From assembly GCF_000956525.1 (NCBI RefSeq), contig NZ_JYIW01000019.1, forward strand, positions 109,225 to 173,224: a stretch of 64,000 bases of DNA, read 5' to 3'. Positions 54,593-62,891 of the stretch are shown in pieces (position 1 is the stretch's first letter; each line of letters starts with the position of its first letter). Both the position numbers and the translations under genes were made by a program. Under the pieces are notes generated by a model, which saw nothing but the letters and a program-made list of their open reading frames with translations, searched no databases and had not been told where the DNA came from. This DNA is from Microbacterium oxydans. GTDB taxonomy: Bacteria; Actinomycetota; Actinomycetes; Actinomycetales; Microbacteriaceae.

Positions 54593-56083
54593 GTGCAATG
54601 CGGCAACGTCCGGCAGGATCAGAGTGTGCTGTCCACCATAGACGTCATCGATGCGTACCTCACCGGCCGAGACGACGCGGATTTCACCACCGTAGCCGGC
54701 CGAGATTTGGAATCGTTCGGCGAGCGAGTGAGAGAGTTCTCGACGCACCACACACCTGACATCGACCAAAGGAACCACCCGATCTACCTCGGAGGATGGC
54801 CGTCCGCGAACTTCGCCCTCCTCGGTGGCGACATGATCCTGACCAGCTTGCTGTACAGCGGTCAGGTGCTTGTGAGGGACCCCATCGCCGACTGGTTCTC
54901 CGTCGAGCAGTACCGCGTCGAGCACATGATGAGCGCACGACGAGGCTTTCACCCGCCTGACGAGGATGCAGAGACTAGGACTCGGCGTACGCGCGCGTTC
55001 CTCGCCACGGTCGTTCCGCAGCTTATGCGCATGAGGCCGCTCATCGAAGCAGGCATCGTCGTACCTGTCCCGTCTGAGCCATTGTATTTCCGGGAACGCG
55101 GTCGAATCGACCGCCTGCGTCGGGACATCGAAAGCCATCTGGCCATGGATCCGGTGCACTACGCCGCACGGTTCAACGCGGAAGAGATCGCGACCGAGGA
55201 CAACGTCCGCGGCTACTTTCCGATGGCACCGGGGCCTGACCCGGCGCCGCAGGTTCGACGGGCCCTTAGCCACGGCGTCCGCTACTTCGCCCGCGAGTTC
55301 AGCCTCGCCGACAACTACGGTGTCACCTACACAGCCCCGTTCGCGCACGAACGCTACCTCTGCCAGGAGGGCGTGAGCCGGCTCGTGGGAACTTCATCGC
55401 GCGTAGTCGACGCCGTCCTACGCTCGGGACTCCCCGTGTTCCACGACCTGACCCCCGAAGTCATCCGTGACGTGCATGACGATGACGCCTTCGGTGAGTT
55501 CCGTGCAACGCTGCACCAGGTCTATCAAGGCACTCCGGTCGAGGACCCCGCGGCGGCTGCGGCCTATATCCGCGACCAGGAGAACGCACTCTTGCAGCCC
55601 CTCATCACGCAGGGTGAGCGGGCAGCATCCCGCGGATTCCTCGCTCGGCTGGGCGCATCACTATCTCAGAACAAGTTCGCCATCGCGGCGGCTCTTGCCA
55701 CAGACGTGACTGTCGGGACGCTGGGGGCGGCGACTGCCATCGCAGTCGCCGGGACATTCGCCGACGACGCCATCAGGTCGCGGCGCGATGAGGGTCCGGT
55801 ACGCATCTGGTCGTCACTGGTCGCTCACAACCAGCGCGTCAGCGATGAGGTGAGAGGAGTACAGCACGCGCCCGCCGCGCCCAGCGTGGAGGACACCCCG
55901 TGGGGCATCCCCCGCGAACCGGGGATGAGTATTTCCGTCACTGCGGGTCAGCTGATCTGGGATGCCGACCCACGCCTCCTCGCAGACACGGACGAGGACG
56001 CCCGTGCACAACTCGGCGTGTACGGCCCCTGCCGATGCGGGAGCGGGAGGAAGTACAGGTTCTGCTGCGCTGGGGTCCGATGA
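54593..56083 (+). CDS. SEC-C motif protein of unknown function
   Basis: A 496-residue protein. The C-terminus is CRCGSGRKYRFCCAG, the SEC-C zinc motif seen in SecA and in many stress or defence proteins. The rest is unknown, with a hydrophobic segment near residues 375-400. The start is uncertain (ATG 54593 or GTG 54626). Confidence 0.75.
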   Translation: MQCGNVRQDQSVLSTIDVIDAYLTGRDDADFTTVAGRDLESFGERVREFSTHHTPDIDQRNHPIYLGGWPSANFALLGGDMILTSLLYSGQVLVRDPIADWFSVEQYRVEHMMSARRGFHPPDEDAETRTRRTRAFLATVVPQLMRMRPLIEAGIVVPVPSEPLYFRERGRIDRLRRDIESHLAMDPVHYAARFNAEEIATEDNVRGYFPMAPGPDPAPQVRRALSHGVRYFAREFSLADNYGVTYTAPFAHERYLCQEGVSRLVGTSSRVVDAVLRSGLPVFHDLTPEVIRDVHDDDAFGEFRATLHQVYQGTPVEDPAAAAAYIRDQENALLQPLITQGERAASRGFLARLGASLSQNKFAIAAALATDVTVGTLGAATAIAVAGTFADDAIRSRRDEGPVRIWSSLVAHNQRVSDEVRGVQHAPAAPSVEDTPWGIPREPGMSISVTAGQLIWDADPRLLADTDEDARAQLGVYGPCRCGSGRKYRFCCAGVR

Positions 56084-56153
56084 CTCACCAGTCAGGGCAT
56101 CGGCGACAGATCTACTGGGACCTAGTTCGCCCGCACGTGGATCGATCCGGCTG

Positions 56154-56693
56154 TCAGCGAAGAGGCACCCAATCGTGCCGTTGCCGGTTCTCCCCGTCCT
56201 GCCAACAGACAAGAGCTGGGCTGTACATAAGGTCCAACCCGCCGACGCCGTGTTGCCGCGGCGGGCCTACCATCTCTGCCCGAGGGCCAGTGCCGCGGAG
56301 CGGCGCGTGCTCGCCCGCTGCTAGCGACCCGTCGACAACCGCGCCGGTGATGGGCTCACCGGGCGATTCGTAGCGTCGCTTGACGCCGTTACGGACGATA
56401 CGAAGGGCGGCGCGGCGGTCTTTGCGAGCCAGGGGTACACCCCACGCGAATACCTGAATGCTGTGGGCTGCAGACCCGCCCTCGTTCTTGATGAGTCGAG
56501 GTTGCCCCTGAGCCGCTGGCAAGAAAGCAAACGCCGCGGGTCGAGGCTTCGTGCGTTCGAGATGCAAGATTATCGCTTGCCAGCCGGTGAATGCGGCTGC
56601 CAGCAGCGCGAAGAATGCAGCCAGCGAAGACACCACCAAGGCGAGCTCGGCGATGTGATTGGCCGTCTCGGCAGCATCCGTCATGTTGCGCAC
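56154..56693 (-). CDS. Hypothetical membrane protein (179 aa)
   Basis: One N-terminal membrane segment (residues 17-45), then a soluble beta-rich domain with basic segments. No recognised family. Last cargo gene; convergent with the SEC-C gene. Confidence 0.6.
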   Translation of the reverse strand: MRNMTDAAETANHIAELALVVSSLAAFFALLAAAFTGWQAIILHLERTKPRPAAFAFLPAAQGQPRLIKNEGGSAAHSIQVFAWGVPLARKDRRAALRIVRNGVKRRYESPGEPITGAVVDGSLAAGEHAPLRGTGPRAEMVGPPRQHGVGGLDLMYSPALVCWQDGENRQRHDWVPLR

Positions 56694-56916
56694 CCATCCA
56701 AGCTAGCCGCCGGCATGGCGCGCCTACGACGCGCCCGGCGTGGTAAGTCGGCGGGCCCTCACCGGTGGTGGCTCTCCGGCCTGAGAGTCCTCATCTTTCT
56801 TGCACTTCAAACAGACTCTGTTCGGGTGCCAGTCGATCTGCGTTCTCCATCAGTCACGACTTGACGCACAGGAGCCTCAAAAACGCCTTTGAGCTGGGTT
56901 TTGTCCGGCTCGACTT
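56694..56916. other. Inner right-end DNA without a supported gene
   Basis: I see nothing but short frames here. The element's TnsB-site repeats begin just beyond. Confidence 0.5.
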
Positions 56917-57031
56917 GTCTGGAGTAGCTGTGGAACGCCCTCCTGCGCGACTCACAGGAATAAGCGTAAACTTCAGTCCGAACAACGGGGCAAAAGCGGC
57001 ACAGTAGTCCGGACTAGCTTTGGAAGTGACA
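56917..57031. repeat. Transposon right end with TnsB-site repeats
   Basis: Inverted copies of the left-end sites: GTCTGGAGTAGCTGTGGAA (56917-56935) and GTCCGGACTAGCTTTGGAA (57007-57025). A shared segment AACTTCAGTCCGAAC near 56970 echoes GACTGAAGTT of the left end. The final base is 57031. Confidence 0.85.
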
Positions 57032-57040
57032 CTCCATGAG

Positions 57041-57064
57041 ACCCCCGGTTATCCGGGGGTTTTC
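57041..57064 (+). terminator. Displaced tRNA-Gly terminator
   Basis: ACCCCCGG, loop TTAT, CCGGGGGT and a T run. Five bases after CTCCA it resembles the normal 3' flank of a tRNA. It now lies 18 kb from the tRNA. Confidence 0.8.
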
Positions 57065-57193
57065 TCGTCGGCCGCACACGTCGCGCCGCGCACGACAGCG
57101 CTCCCATCCGATTCCGCATCGGTTCCGAACAAGAGCAGGTGGGCCGGTATTCGAGCGCCCAGCGAACCGCCCGTACGACCGAGAGGAGCCCCG

Positions 57194-59035
57194 ATGATCG
57201 AATCATCGACCCCGCCGCTGGCAGCCCTCGACAGCTACCGCAACGTCACCGACCTGCTGGTCGCTCGCGTCGCAGCAGCACCGGACCACGTCGCCTTCGA
57301 GGTCGACGGAGCGGATGCCGGATCGTGGCGGCCGATCACGACACGGGCGTTCTCGAACGAGGTACGCGCGCTCGCGAAGGGGTTCATCGCGCAGGGCGTG
57401 CAGGCCGGCGACCCGATCGCGATCATGGCACCGACGCGCTACGAATGGGCCGTCGCCGACCTCGCATCCTGGTTCGCCGGCGCGGTCGTCGTGCCGATCT
57501 ACGAGACCTCGTCGCCCTCGCAGGTGAACGCCATCGTGGCCGATGCCGGCGTGCGCCTGGCGATCGGTGGCAGCCGCGAGCATGCGGCACTGCTGCACGA
57601 GGCACTCGCGCAGACGGCTGACGTCACGCTCGGCGCCTGGATGATGGATGCCGATGCATCGGATGCCGCGGCATCCGGAACCCTCTCCGACCTGGTCGCG
57701 CTCGGCGTCGACGTCACCGACGAAGCGCTCGAGGCCCGAAGGGCATCCGCCGCCCAGGACGACCCCGCGACGATCGTCTACACCTCGGGCACCACCGGTG
57801 AGCCCAAGGGCGTCGTCCTCACCCACCGCAACTTCCTCGGTCAGGTGCTCAACATCGCCGCGGCCTACCGCGAGATCGTGAACGAAGACGGGAACACCGT
57901 CATCTTCCTGCCACTCGCCCATGTGCTGGCACGCGGACTGCAGCTGATCTGCCTGGCCAGCGGCATGCGCATCGCGCACCTCTCCGACCCGTCGACGGTC
58001 GTCGCCACCCTCGACACGCTGCGTCCGACATTCCTGGTCGTCGTGCCGCGGGTGCTGCAGAAGATCCAGGCGGCCGCCGCCACCAAGGCCGCAGACAAGG
58101 GACTGTCCGGAGTCTGGGCCAAGGCGGAGTCGACGGCCATCGCATGGGGCCGCCGCGCCGAGCAGATCGACGCCGGCGGAACGCCGGCCAGGCACCCCGC
58201 ACTCAGCCTTCGCCATCGCCTGTTCGAGGCGCTCTTCTACCGACGCCTTCGCACCGTGATGGGCGGCCGGGTCGGCTACATCCTGTCCGGCGGCGCGGCG
58301 CTCGACGCCGAGCTCTCCCTGTTCTTCCGCGGCATCGGCGTCCCGGTGATCGAGGGCTACGGACTGACCGAGACGACGGCGCCCCTCACCGGCAACCTGC
58401 CCGGTCGCATCGCATCGGGCAGCGTCGGCTCGCCTCTGCCCGGCCTCACCGTGCGGATCAGCGACGAGGGCGAAGTGCTCGCGCGCGGCGTCGGCGTCTT
58501 CGGCGGCTACCGCAATCCGGCGCACGACGAGGGCGCCTTCGTCGACGGTTTCTTCCGCACCGGCGACCTCGGACGACTCGACGATCAGGGCAGGCTCATC
58601 CTCGAAGGGCGCCTGAAAGACGTGATCGTGACGTCGAACGGCAAGACGATCGTGCCCACCCGCTGGGAGAACGCGGTCGAAGCCAACCCGCTCGTCTCGC
58701 ATGCGGTGATGGTCGGCGAGGGCAAGCCGTACCTCTCCGCGCTGCTCGTGCTCGATCCCGAGCAGACTCTGGCCTGGGCGGATGCCGAGGGCGCGAGCAT
58801 CCCCGCCGTGACGCGTCTCGAGATCTGCGAGGTGACCGATCCGACGCTGCGAGCACACCTGCAGCGAGCCGTCGACGCCGCCAACACGCTCGTCGCCCGC
58901 AGCGAGCAGGTGCGTCGGTTCAGCGTGGTCTTCGCCGACCTCGAAGACCGCGGCCTCGTCACCCCGACCATGAAACTCAAGCGGAGCGTCGTGCTGGATC
59001 GCGCAGCCGTCACCGTCGAAGACCTGTACCTCTGA
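57194..59035 (+). CDS. Long-chain acyl-CoA synthetase (FadD15-like)
   Basis: A 613-residue AMP-forming ligase. The P-loop is YTSGTTGEPKG near residue 195, with YGLTETTAP and the later GRLKDVIVTSNGKTIVP. ATG at 57194 with GAGAGGAG upstream. It activates fatty acids to CoA esters and is the first gene after the transposon. Confidence 0.95.
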   Translation: MIESSTPPLAALDSYRNVTDLLVARVAAAPDHVAFEVDGADAGSWRPITTRAFSNEVRALAKGFIAQGVQAGDPIAIMAPTRYEWAVADLASWFAGAVVVPIYETSSPSQVNAIVADAGVRLAIGGSREHAALLHEALAQTADVTLGAWMMDADASDAAASGTLSDLVALGVDVTDEALEARRASAAQDDPATIVYTSGTTGEPKGVVLTHRNFLGQVLNIAAAYREIVNEDGNTVIFLPLAHVLARGLQLICLASGMRIAHLSDPSTVVATLDTLRPTFLVVVPRVLQKIQAAAATKAADKGLSGVWAKAESTAIAWGRRAEQIDAGGTPARHPALSLRHRLFEALFYRRLRTVMGGRVGYILSGGAALDAELSLFFRGIGVPVIEGYGLTETTAPLTGNLPGRIASGSVGSPLPGLTVRISDEGEVLARGVGVFGGYRNPAHDEGAFVDGFFRTGDLGRLDDQGRLILEGRLKDVIVTSNGKTIVPTRWENAVEANPLVSHAVMVGEGKPYLSALLVLDPEQTLAWADAEGASIPAVTRLEICEVTDPTLRAHLQRAVDAANTLVARSEQVRRFSVVFADLEDRGLVTPTMKLKRSVVLDRAAVTVEDLYL

Positions 59036-59052
59036 GAAACAGAAAGCACATC

Positions 59053-59976
59053 ATGTCCTCCCCGACACCCACCAACGCCAAGTCGTCCCGCTCGTCGCTC
59101 ATCGCGATCATCGTCGCGCTCGTCATCGGAGCCCTCGTCGCCATCGCCGGCAGCCAGCACGGTGAGACGATCGGCGGCATCCCGCTGTTCGCGATCGCCG
59201 TCGCCGCTGCCTTCGCGATCCAGGTCATCGCCTTCATCCCGGCGATGCTCCTGCGCACCGAGCGGTTCTTCGATCTCACCGGCAGCCTCACGTTCTTCGT
59301 GATCTCCGGCGCGCTCGTGCTGCTCGCGCCCATGCCTGACGCTCGCAGCTGGATCCTCGCGGCGATGGTGATGCTGTGGGCCGTCCGCCTCGGGTCGTTC
59401 CTGGCCCTGCGCGTGCACAAGGCCGGATCGGACGGTCGATTCGACGCGATCAAGGGCTCGCCGCTGCGCTTCCTGCAGGTGTGGGTGATCCAGGGCGCGT
59501 GGGTGTCGCTGACCGCGGCAGCAGCATGGATCGCGATCAGCACGGATGCCGGGTCGCGAGCCCCGATCGGCTGGCTGACGATCGTCGGGATCATCGTGTG
59601 GGTCATCGGCATGGCGATCGAGATCGTGGCCGACGCCCAGAAGTCGGCGTTCCGCGCAGACCCGAGCAACCGGCACGAGTTCATCCGCACCGGGCTGTGG
59701 TCGCGCTCGCGGCACCCCAACTACTTCGGCGAGATCGTGATCTGGGTGGGCGTGTTCCTCACGGCCGCGCCCGTGCTCGCCGGATGGCAGTGGGTCGCCC
59801 TGCTCTCGCCGCTGTTCGTGATCCTGCTGCTCACGCGGGTGAGCGGCATCCCGCTGCTCGAAGCCCGCGCCGAGGAGAAGTGGGGCGATCGCGCCGACTA
59901 CCGCGAGTACCGCGAGCAGACGCCGGCGCTGATCCCGCGGCTCACCCGGCCCCGCGCGCGAGCGACCGCGTCCTAG
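59053..59976 (+). CDS. DUF1295 membrane protein (steroid reductase-like)
   Basis: A 307-residue protein with about seven membrane segments. It has the DUF1295 pattern LWSRSRHPNYFGEIVIW near residue 215. It lies 17 bp after the acyl-CoA ligase, a likely operon. Proteins of this fold reduce or methylate lipids; substrate unknown. Confidence 0.9.
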   Translation: MSSPTPTNAKSSRSSLIAIIVALVIGALVAIAGSQHGETIGGIPLFAIAVAAAFAIQVIAFIPAMLLRTERFFDLTGSLTFFVISGALVLLAPMPDARSWILAAMVMLWAVRLGSFLALRVHKAGSDGRFDAIKGSPLRFLQVWVIQGAWVSLTAAAAWIAISTDAGSRAPIGWLTIVGIIVWVIGMAIEIVADAQKSAFRADPSNRHEFIRTGLWSRSRHPNYFGEIVIWVGVFLTAAPVLAGWQWVALLSPLFVILLLTRVSGIPLLEARAEEKWGDRADYREYREQTPALIPRLTRPRARATAS

Positions 59977-60006
59977 CCGGCCACATCTCGGCCGCCGACC
60001 GCGCGC

Positions 60007-60062
60007 GAGGGGTCATCACCCGCCGCTGCCGACGCTGGGCGTGCGGCGGTTCTTGACCCCTC
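60007..60062 (+). terminator. Nested stem-loop after the DUF1295 gene
   Basis: Outer arms GAGGGGTCA (60007-60015) and TGACCCCTC (60054-60062), inner arms CCGCCGC and GCGGCGG. No T run follows, so the terminator call is weak. Confidence 0.35.
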
Positions 60063-60120
60063 GGCGGGGGGCGGGCGGGGCGCGGGCCATCCGCTCAGCG
60101 CTCGGCGCCGAACAACCCGC

Positions 60121-60804
60121 ATGCGCCGTCTCCGATCGCTCGCGTCCGTGGTCGCCCTCGCCCTCGGCCTCGCGGCCTGCGGCGCCGCCCCCGCACCGGA
60201 CGCGTCTCCGACACCGGGCGACGGACCGGTCGTCGCCTTCTACGGAGACTCGTACACCCTCGGCACCGGCGCGAGCGACCCGACGCTCCGCTGGTCGACC
60301 GTCATCAGCGAGGAGCGCGGATGGCGCGAGTTCAACCCGAGCGTCAACGGGCTCGGGTTCGTCAATCACCGCTCCGACTTCGGCGAGAACGACCTGCCCG
60401 AGCTCGTCATCGCGCAGCATCCCGACATCGTGTTCGTGACGATGGGACTGAACGACAACTTCAGCTTCGACACCCGCGCCGACCTCATCCGCGAGACCAT
60501 CACGAGCGACCTGACCCGTCTGCGCGACGCCTTGCCCACCGCACGGATCATCGTCGTCGAACCGTTCTGGTACACCGAAGAGCGCCCCGAATCGGTGGAG
60601 ACGATCATCGGCTGGGTGCAGGATGCCGCGGCCGCGATCGATGCGGACTGGATCCCCGGCGCGAGTCGCTGGCTCGACGGGCACTACGCCGGATCGGGCG
60701 ACAGCTGGATGGCAGCCGACGGCATCCACCCGTCCGACACCGGCTACCGTCACATGACCGAGCAGATGGATGCTGCCCTTGCACGCCTCGATCCGGCGGT
60801 GTGA
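60121..60804 (+). CDS. SGNH/GDSL hydrolase lipoprotein
   Basis: A 227-residue secreted esterase-like protein. The lipobox is LAAC. Block I is FYGDSYTLG (serine nucleophile), block III GLNDNF, and block V DGIHPSDTGY (D and H). Substrate unknown. Confidence 0.9.
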   Translation: MRRLRSLASVVALALGLAACGAAPAPDASPTPGDGPVVAFYGDSYTLGTGASDPTLRWSTVISEERGWREFNPSVNGLGFVNHRSDFGENDLPELVIAQHPDIVFVTMGLNDNFSFDTRADLIRETITSDLTRLRDALPTARIIVVEPFWYTEERPESVETIIGWVQDAAAAIDADWIPGASRWLDGHYAGSGDSWMAADGIHPSDTGYRHMTEQMDAALARLDPAV

Positions 60805-60820
60805 GCCGCCTCTCGCAGTT

Positions 60821-61447
60821 TCAGTCCCGCGCTCGCGCCGGCTGCGGTCCCGCACCGGAATCCAGGTCGAACGCGAGCGCACGTGCGAGCGCGTCGGTGT
60901 GCACGCGGAGGCGATCGAGGTAGCGGAGATCGAAGTCCGCCAGGCTGAGCGACACCCAGGTGTTGCCGAGTTCCCACCCGTAGAGGCGCACACCGTGGAG
61001 CGCCCCCTCGACTCTCCGACGCATGAGTGCCGTGATGCCATGACCGAGGGGGGTCGAGAAGAACGGCTCGACGACCGGTGGCTCGTTCAGGCCCTCCTGG
61101 TCCAGGTGCAGGAACTGCTCGAGTGAGTCGTAGGCTCCGTTCACCCGATCGTGCGCGTCGATCCGAACGATCCTGGGCACCTGGCTCAGATTCGCCGCGT
61201 AGGCCATCGTCCAGTTCGTGCTCTCGCCATCGCGGCTGAGCGACATCTGCACAAGATCGGCACGGAACGCGCGGCGCTTCACGAACGTCAGCCAGGAGCG
61301 CTTCGCCACGGTGCGAGACACGGCATCCGCCCATGACCCCGGGCCCGTGAATCCCTCGTGTGGCCAGATGTGCGGCACCCAGATCCATCGCTTCGTGTCG
61401 TAATCGACGAGGCGGATCGTCACGATGTCAGGTTCGGTGGCGCTCAT
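60821..61447 (-). CDS. Unknown protein, tandem paralogue A
   Basis: A 208-residue protein with the opening TIRLVDYDTKRWIWVPHIWP. It is soluble, rich in Arg/Trp/His. It shares its first 35 and last 25 residues almost identically with the neighbour at 61605-62237, and the middle with about half identity by eye. Family not recognised. Confidence 0.8.
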   Translation of the reverse strand: MSATEPDIVTIRLVDYDTKRWIWVPHIWPHEGFTGPGSWADAVSRTVAKRSWLTFVKRRAFRADLVQMSLSRDGESTNWTMAYAANLSQVPRIVRIDAHDRVNGAYDSLEQFLHLDQEGLNEPPVVEPFFSTPLGHGITALMRRRVEGALHGVRLYGWELGNTWVSLSLADFDLRYLDRLRVHTDALARALAFDLDSGAGPQPARARD

Positions 61448-61604
61448 CCGACTCAGTGTATGAGGAGCGTGGATCTGAGCGAGACAGTCAGCGGATGCCG
61501 CAGTCACGTCGCCGAACCATTCGAGCCACGCCGTCAGCGTGTCGACCAGGTGGGCGTCGCTCCTCGCGTCATTCCCTCGCCGGGTCGGGCGGTGGGCGTC
61601 CCGG

Positions 61605-62237
61605 TCAGTCTCGCGCTCGTGCCGGCTGCGGTCCCGCCCCGAGATCGATATCGAACGCGAGCGCCCGCGCGAGCGCATCGGTGTGCTCGCGAAGGCGATC
61701 GAGCCGCGGCAGGAAGTGGTCCGCCATGTGCAGCGAGACCCAGGTCTGCTCGAGCTCCCAACCGTAGCTGCGCACACCGGCGAGGGAGCGGGTCTCCTCC
61801 AACCAGCGGCGCTTCAGCACGGTGACGCCGTGACCGAGGTGTTTCGAGAAGAAGGGCTGCATCACCGGACGCTCGGCCAGGTCGGGTCCGTCGAGCTGCA
61901 GGAACTGCTCGAACGATGTGTACACACCTCGCACGCTGTCGTGCGCGTCCACCCTGACCAGGTGGGGGATCTCATGGAGATTCGGCGCGTACGCCAGCGA
62001 CCAGTTGGTGCTCTCACCATCGCGGCTGAGTGCCATGCGTACGAGTTCGTCGCGGAGGAACCCGCGTCGCAGGTATCGAAACCACGAGCGTCGCGCCACC
62101 GTGCGTGATGCGGCATCCGCCCATGACTCCGGGCCCGCGAATCCCTCGTGCGGCCAGATGTGCGGCACCCAGATCCATCGCTTCGTGTCGTAATCGACGA
62201 GGCGGATCGTCACGGTCGGAGGCACGGTGGAAGACAT
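61605..62237 (-). CDS. Unknown protein, tandem paralogue B
   Basis: A 210-residue paralogue of the gene at 60821. Same N-terminus and the ending GAGPQPARARD. Conservation at both ends and divergence in the middle suggest gene duplication with gene conversion at the ends. Function unknown. Confidence 0.8.
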   Translation of the reverse strand: MSSTVPPTVTIRLVDYDTKRWIWVPHIWPHEGFAGPESWADAASRTVARRSWFRYLRRGFLRDELVRMALSRDGESTNWSLAYAPNLHEIPHLVRVDAHDSVRGVYTSFEQFLQLDGPDLAERPVMQPFFSKHLGHGVTVLKRRWLEETRSLAGVRSYGWELEQTWVSLHMADHFLPRLDRLREHTDALARALAFDIDLGAGPQPARARD

Positions 62238-62334
62238 TGCGGCCAGCATAGAAGGAATCGGGCAGGCGGGCGGGGAGGTCATCGGGTCGGCGTGCACCAC
62301 CGTAGGGTGGAGAGCGAGACGAGAGGGGGCTCTC

Positions 62335-62859
62335 ATGATCCGCACACATCGAACGGCGCTCGTGGCCGCAGGGGCGATCGTCGCCATCGCAGTGCTCAAC
62401 GGATGCTCTGTCATCGGCATCCCCAGCCCTGCGTCGACGTCCTCCGCAGCACATACCTCCGGCCGCTCGCTCGACGCCATCCAGGATGCCCTCGCCGAGA
62501 TCCCCGGCGTTGAGTTGTCTGCCGCGCGCGCGTGGGACGGCACGGTCCCCTACACGATCGTCACGCTCTCGGCGACGGATGCCTTCACCGGTGACCCCGT
62601 GACACTCGTGGACTACACGCTCGCCCAACTCGCCTCGCAGGACGAGATCGACCGTGGACGCCTCGTGCGCTTCACCTTCGACGCTCCAGGGCAGACCCCC
62701 GAGACCACCATCGCGCTGCTCGCCTCGCTCGACATCGACTCCGAACGGTACGCGGGCGGCGAATCCCTCGAGCTCGCCAGCGCGGACCTCGATCGCCGAT
62801 ACGGCGCCTGGCCGACTGCCGTGCCCACGCTTCCGCCGACGCTCGGCGACGCGGGCTGA
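62335..62859 (+). CDS. Lipoprotein (174 aa)
   Basis: Signal peptide with lipobox VLNGC, then a Ser/Thr/Ala linker and a globular domain. Start ATG has GAGAGGGGG upstream. Family unknown. Confidence 0.75.
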   Translation: MIRTHRTALVAAGAIVAIAVLNGCSVIGIPSPASTSSAAHTSGRSLDAIQDALAEIPGVELSAARAWDGTVPYTIVTLSATDAFTGDPVTLVDYTLAQLASQDEIDRGRLVRFTFDAPGQTPETTIALLASLDIDSERYAGGESLELASADLDRRYGAWPTAVPTLPPTLGDAG

Positions 62860-62891
62860 CCTTCCCCGAGCGGGCCCCGTTCCGGGGGGTC

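Larger units (their letters stand above)
39044..57031 (+). mobile_element. Tn7-like transposon at tRNA-Gly (17,988 bp)
   Basis: The element begins TGTGACTTCCAGAG and ends, read inward on the other strand, TGTCACTTCCAAAG. CTCCA flanks both sides (39039-39043 and 57032-57036), the 5-bp duplication typical of Tn7. It contains a tnsA-tnsB-tnsC-tniQ operon and about 12 cargo genes. The insertion lies right after the tRNA's CCA and leaves the tRNA sequence whole. No TnsE, integrase, Cas or CRISPR was found, so movement is probably site-directed by the TniQ protein. Confidence 0.95.

Noticed and set aside
39044..57031. CRISPR-guided transposition (CAST)
   Set aside because: No Cas genes, no repeat-spacer array and no Cas12k/Cascade proteins were seen.
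39044..57031. tRNA-integrating island by a tyrosine integrase
   Set aside because: No integrase; the 5-bp duplication, TGT ends and tns genes indicate Tn7-type movement.
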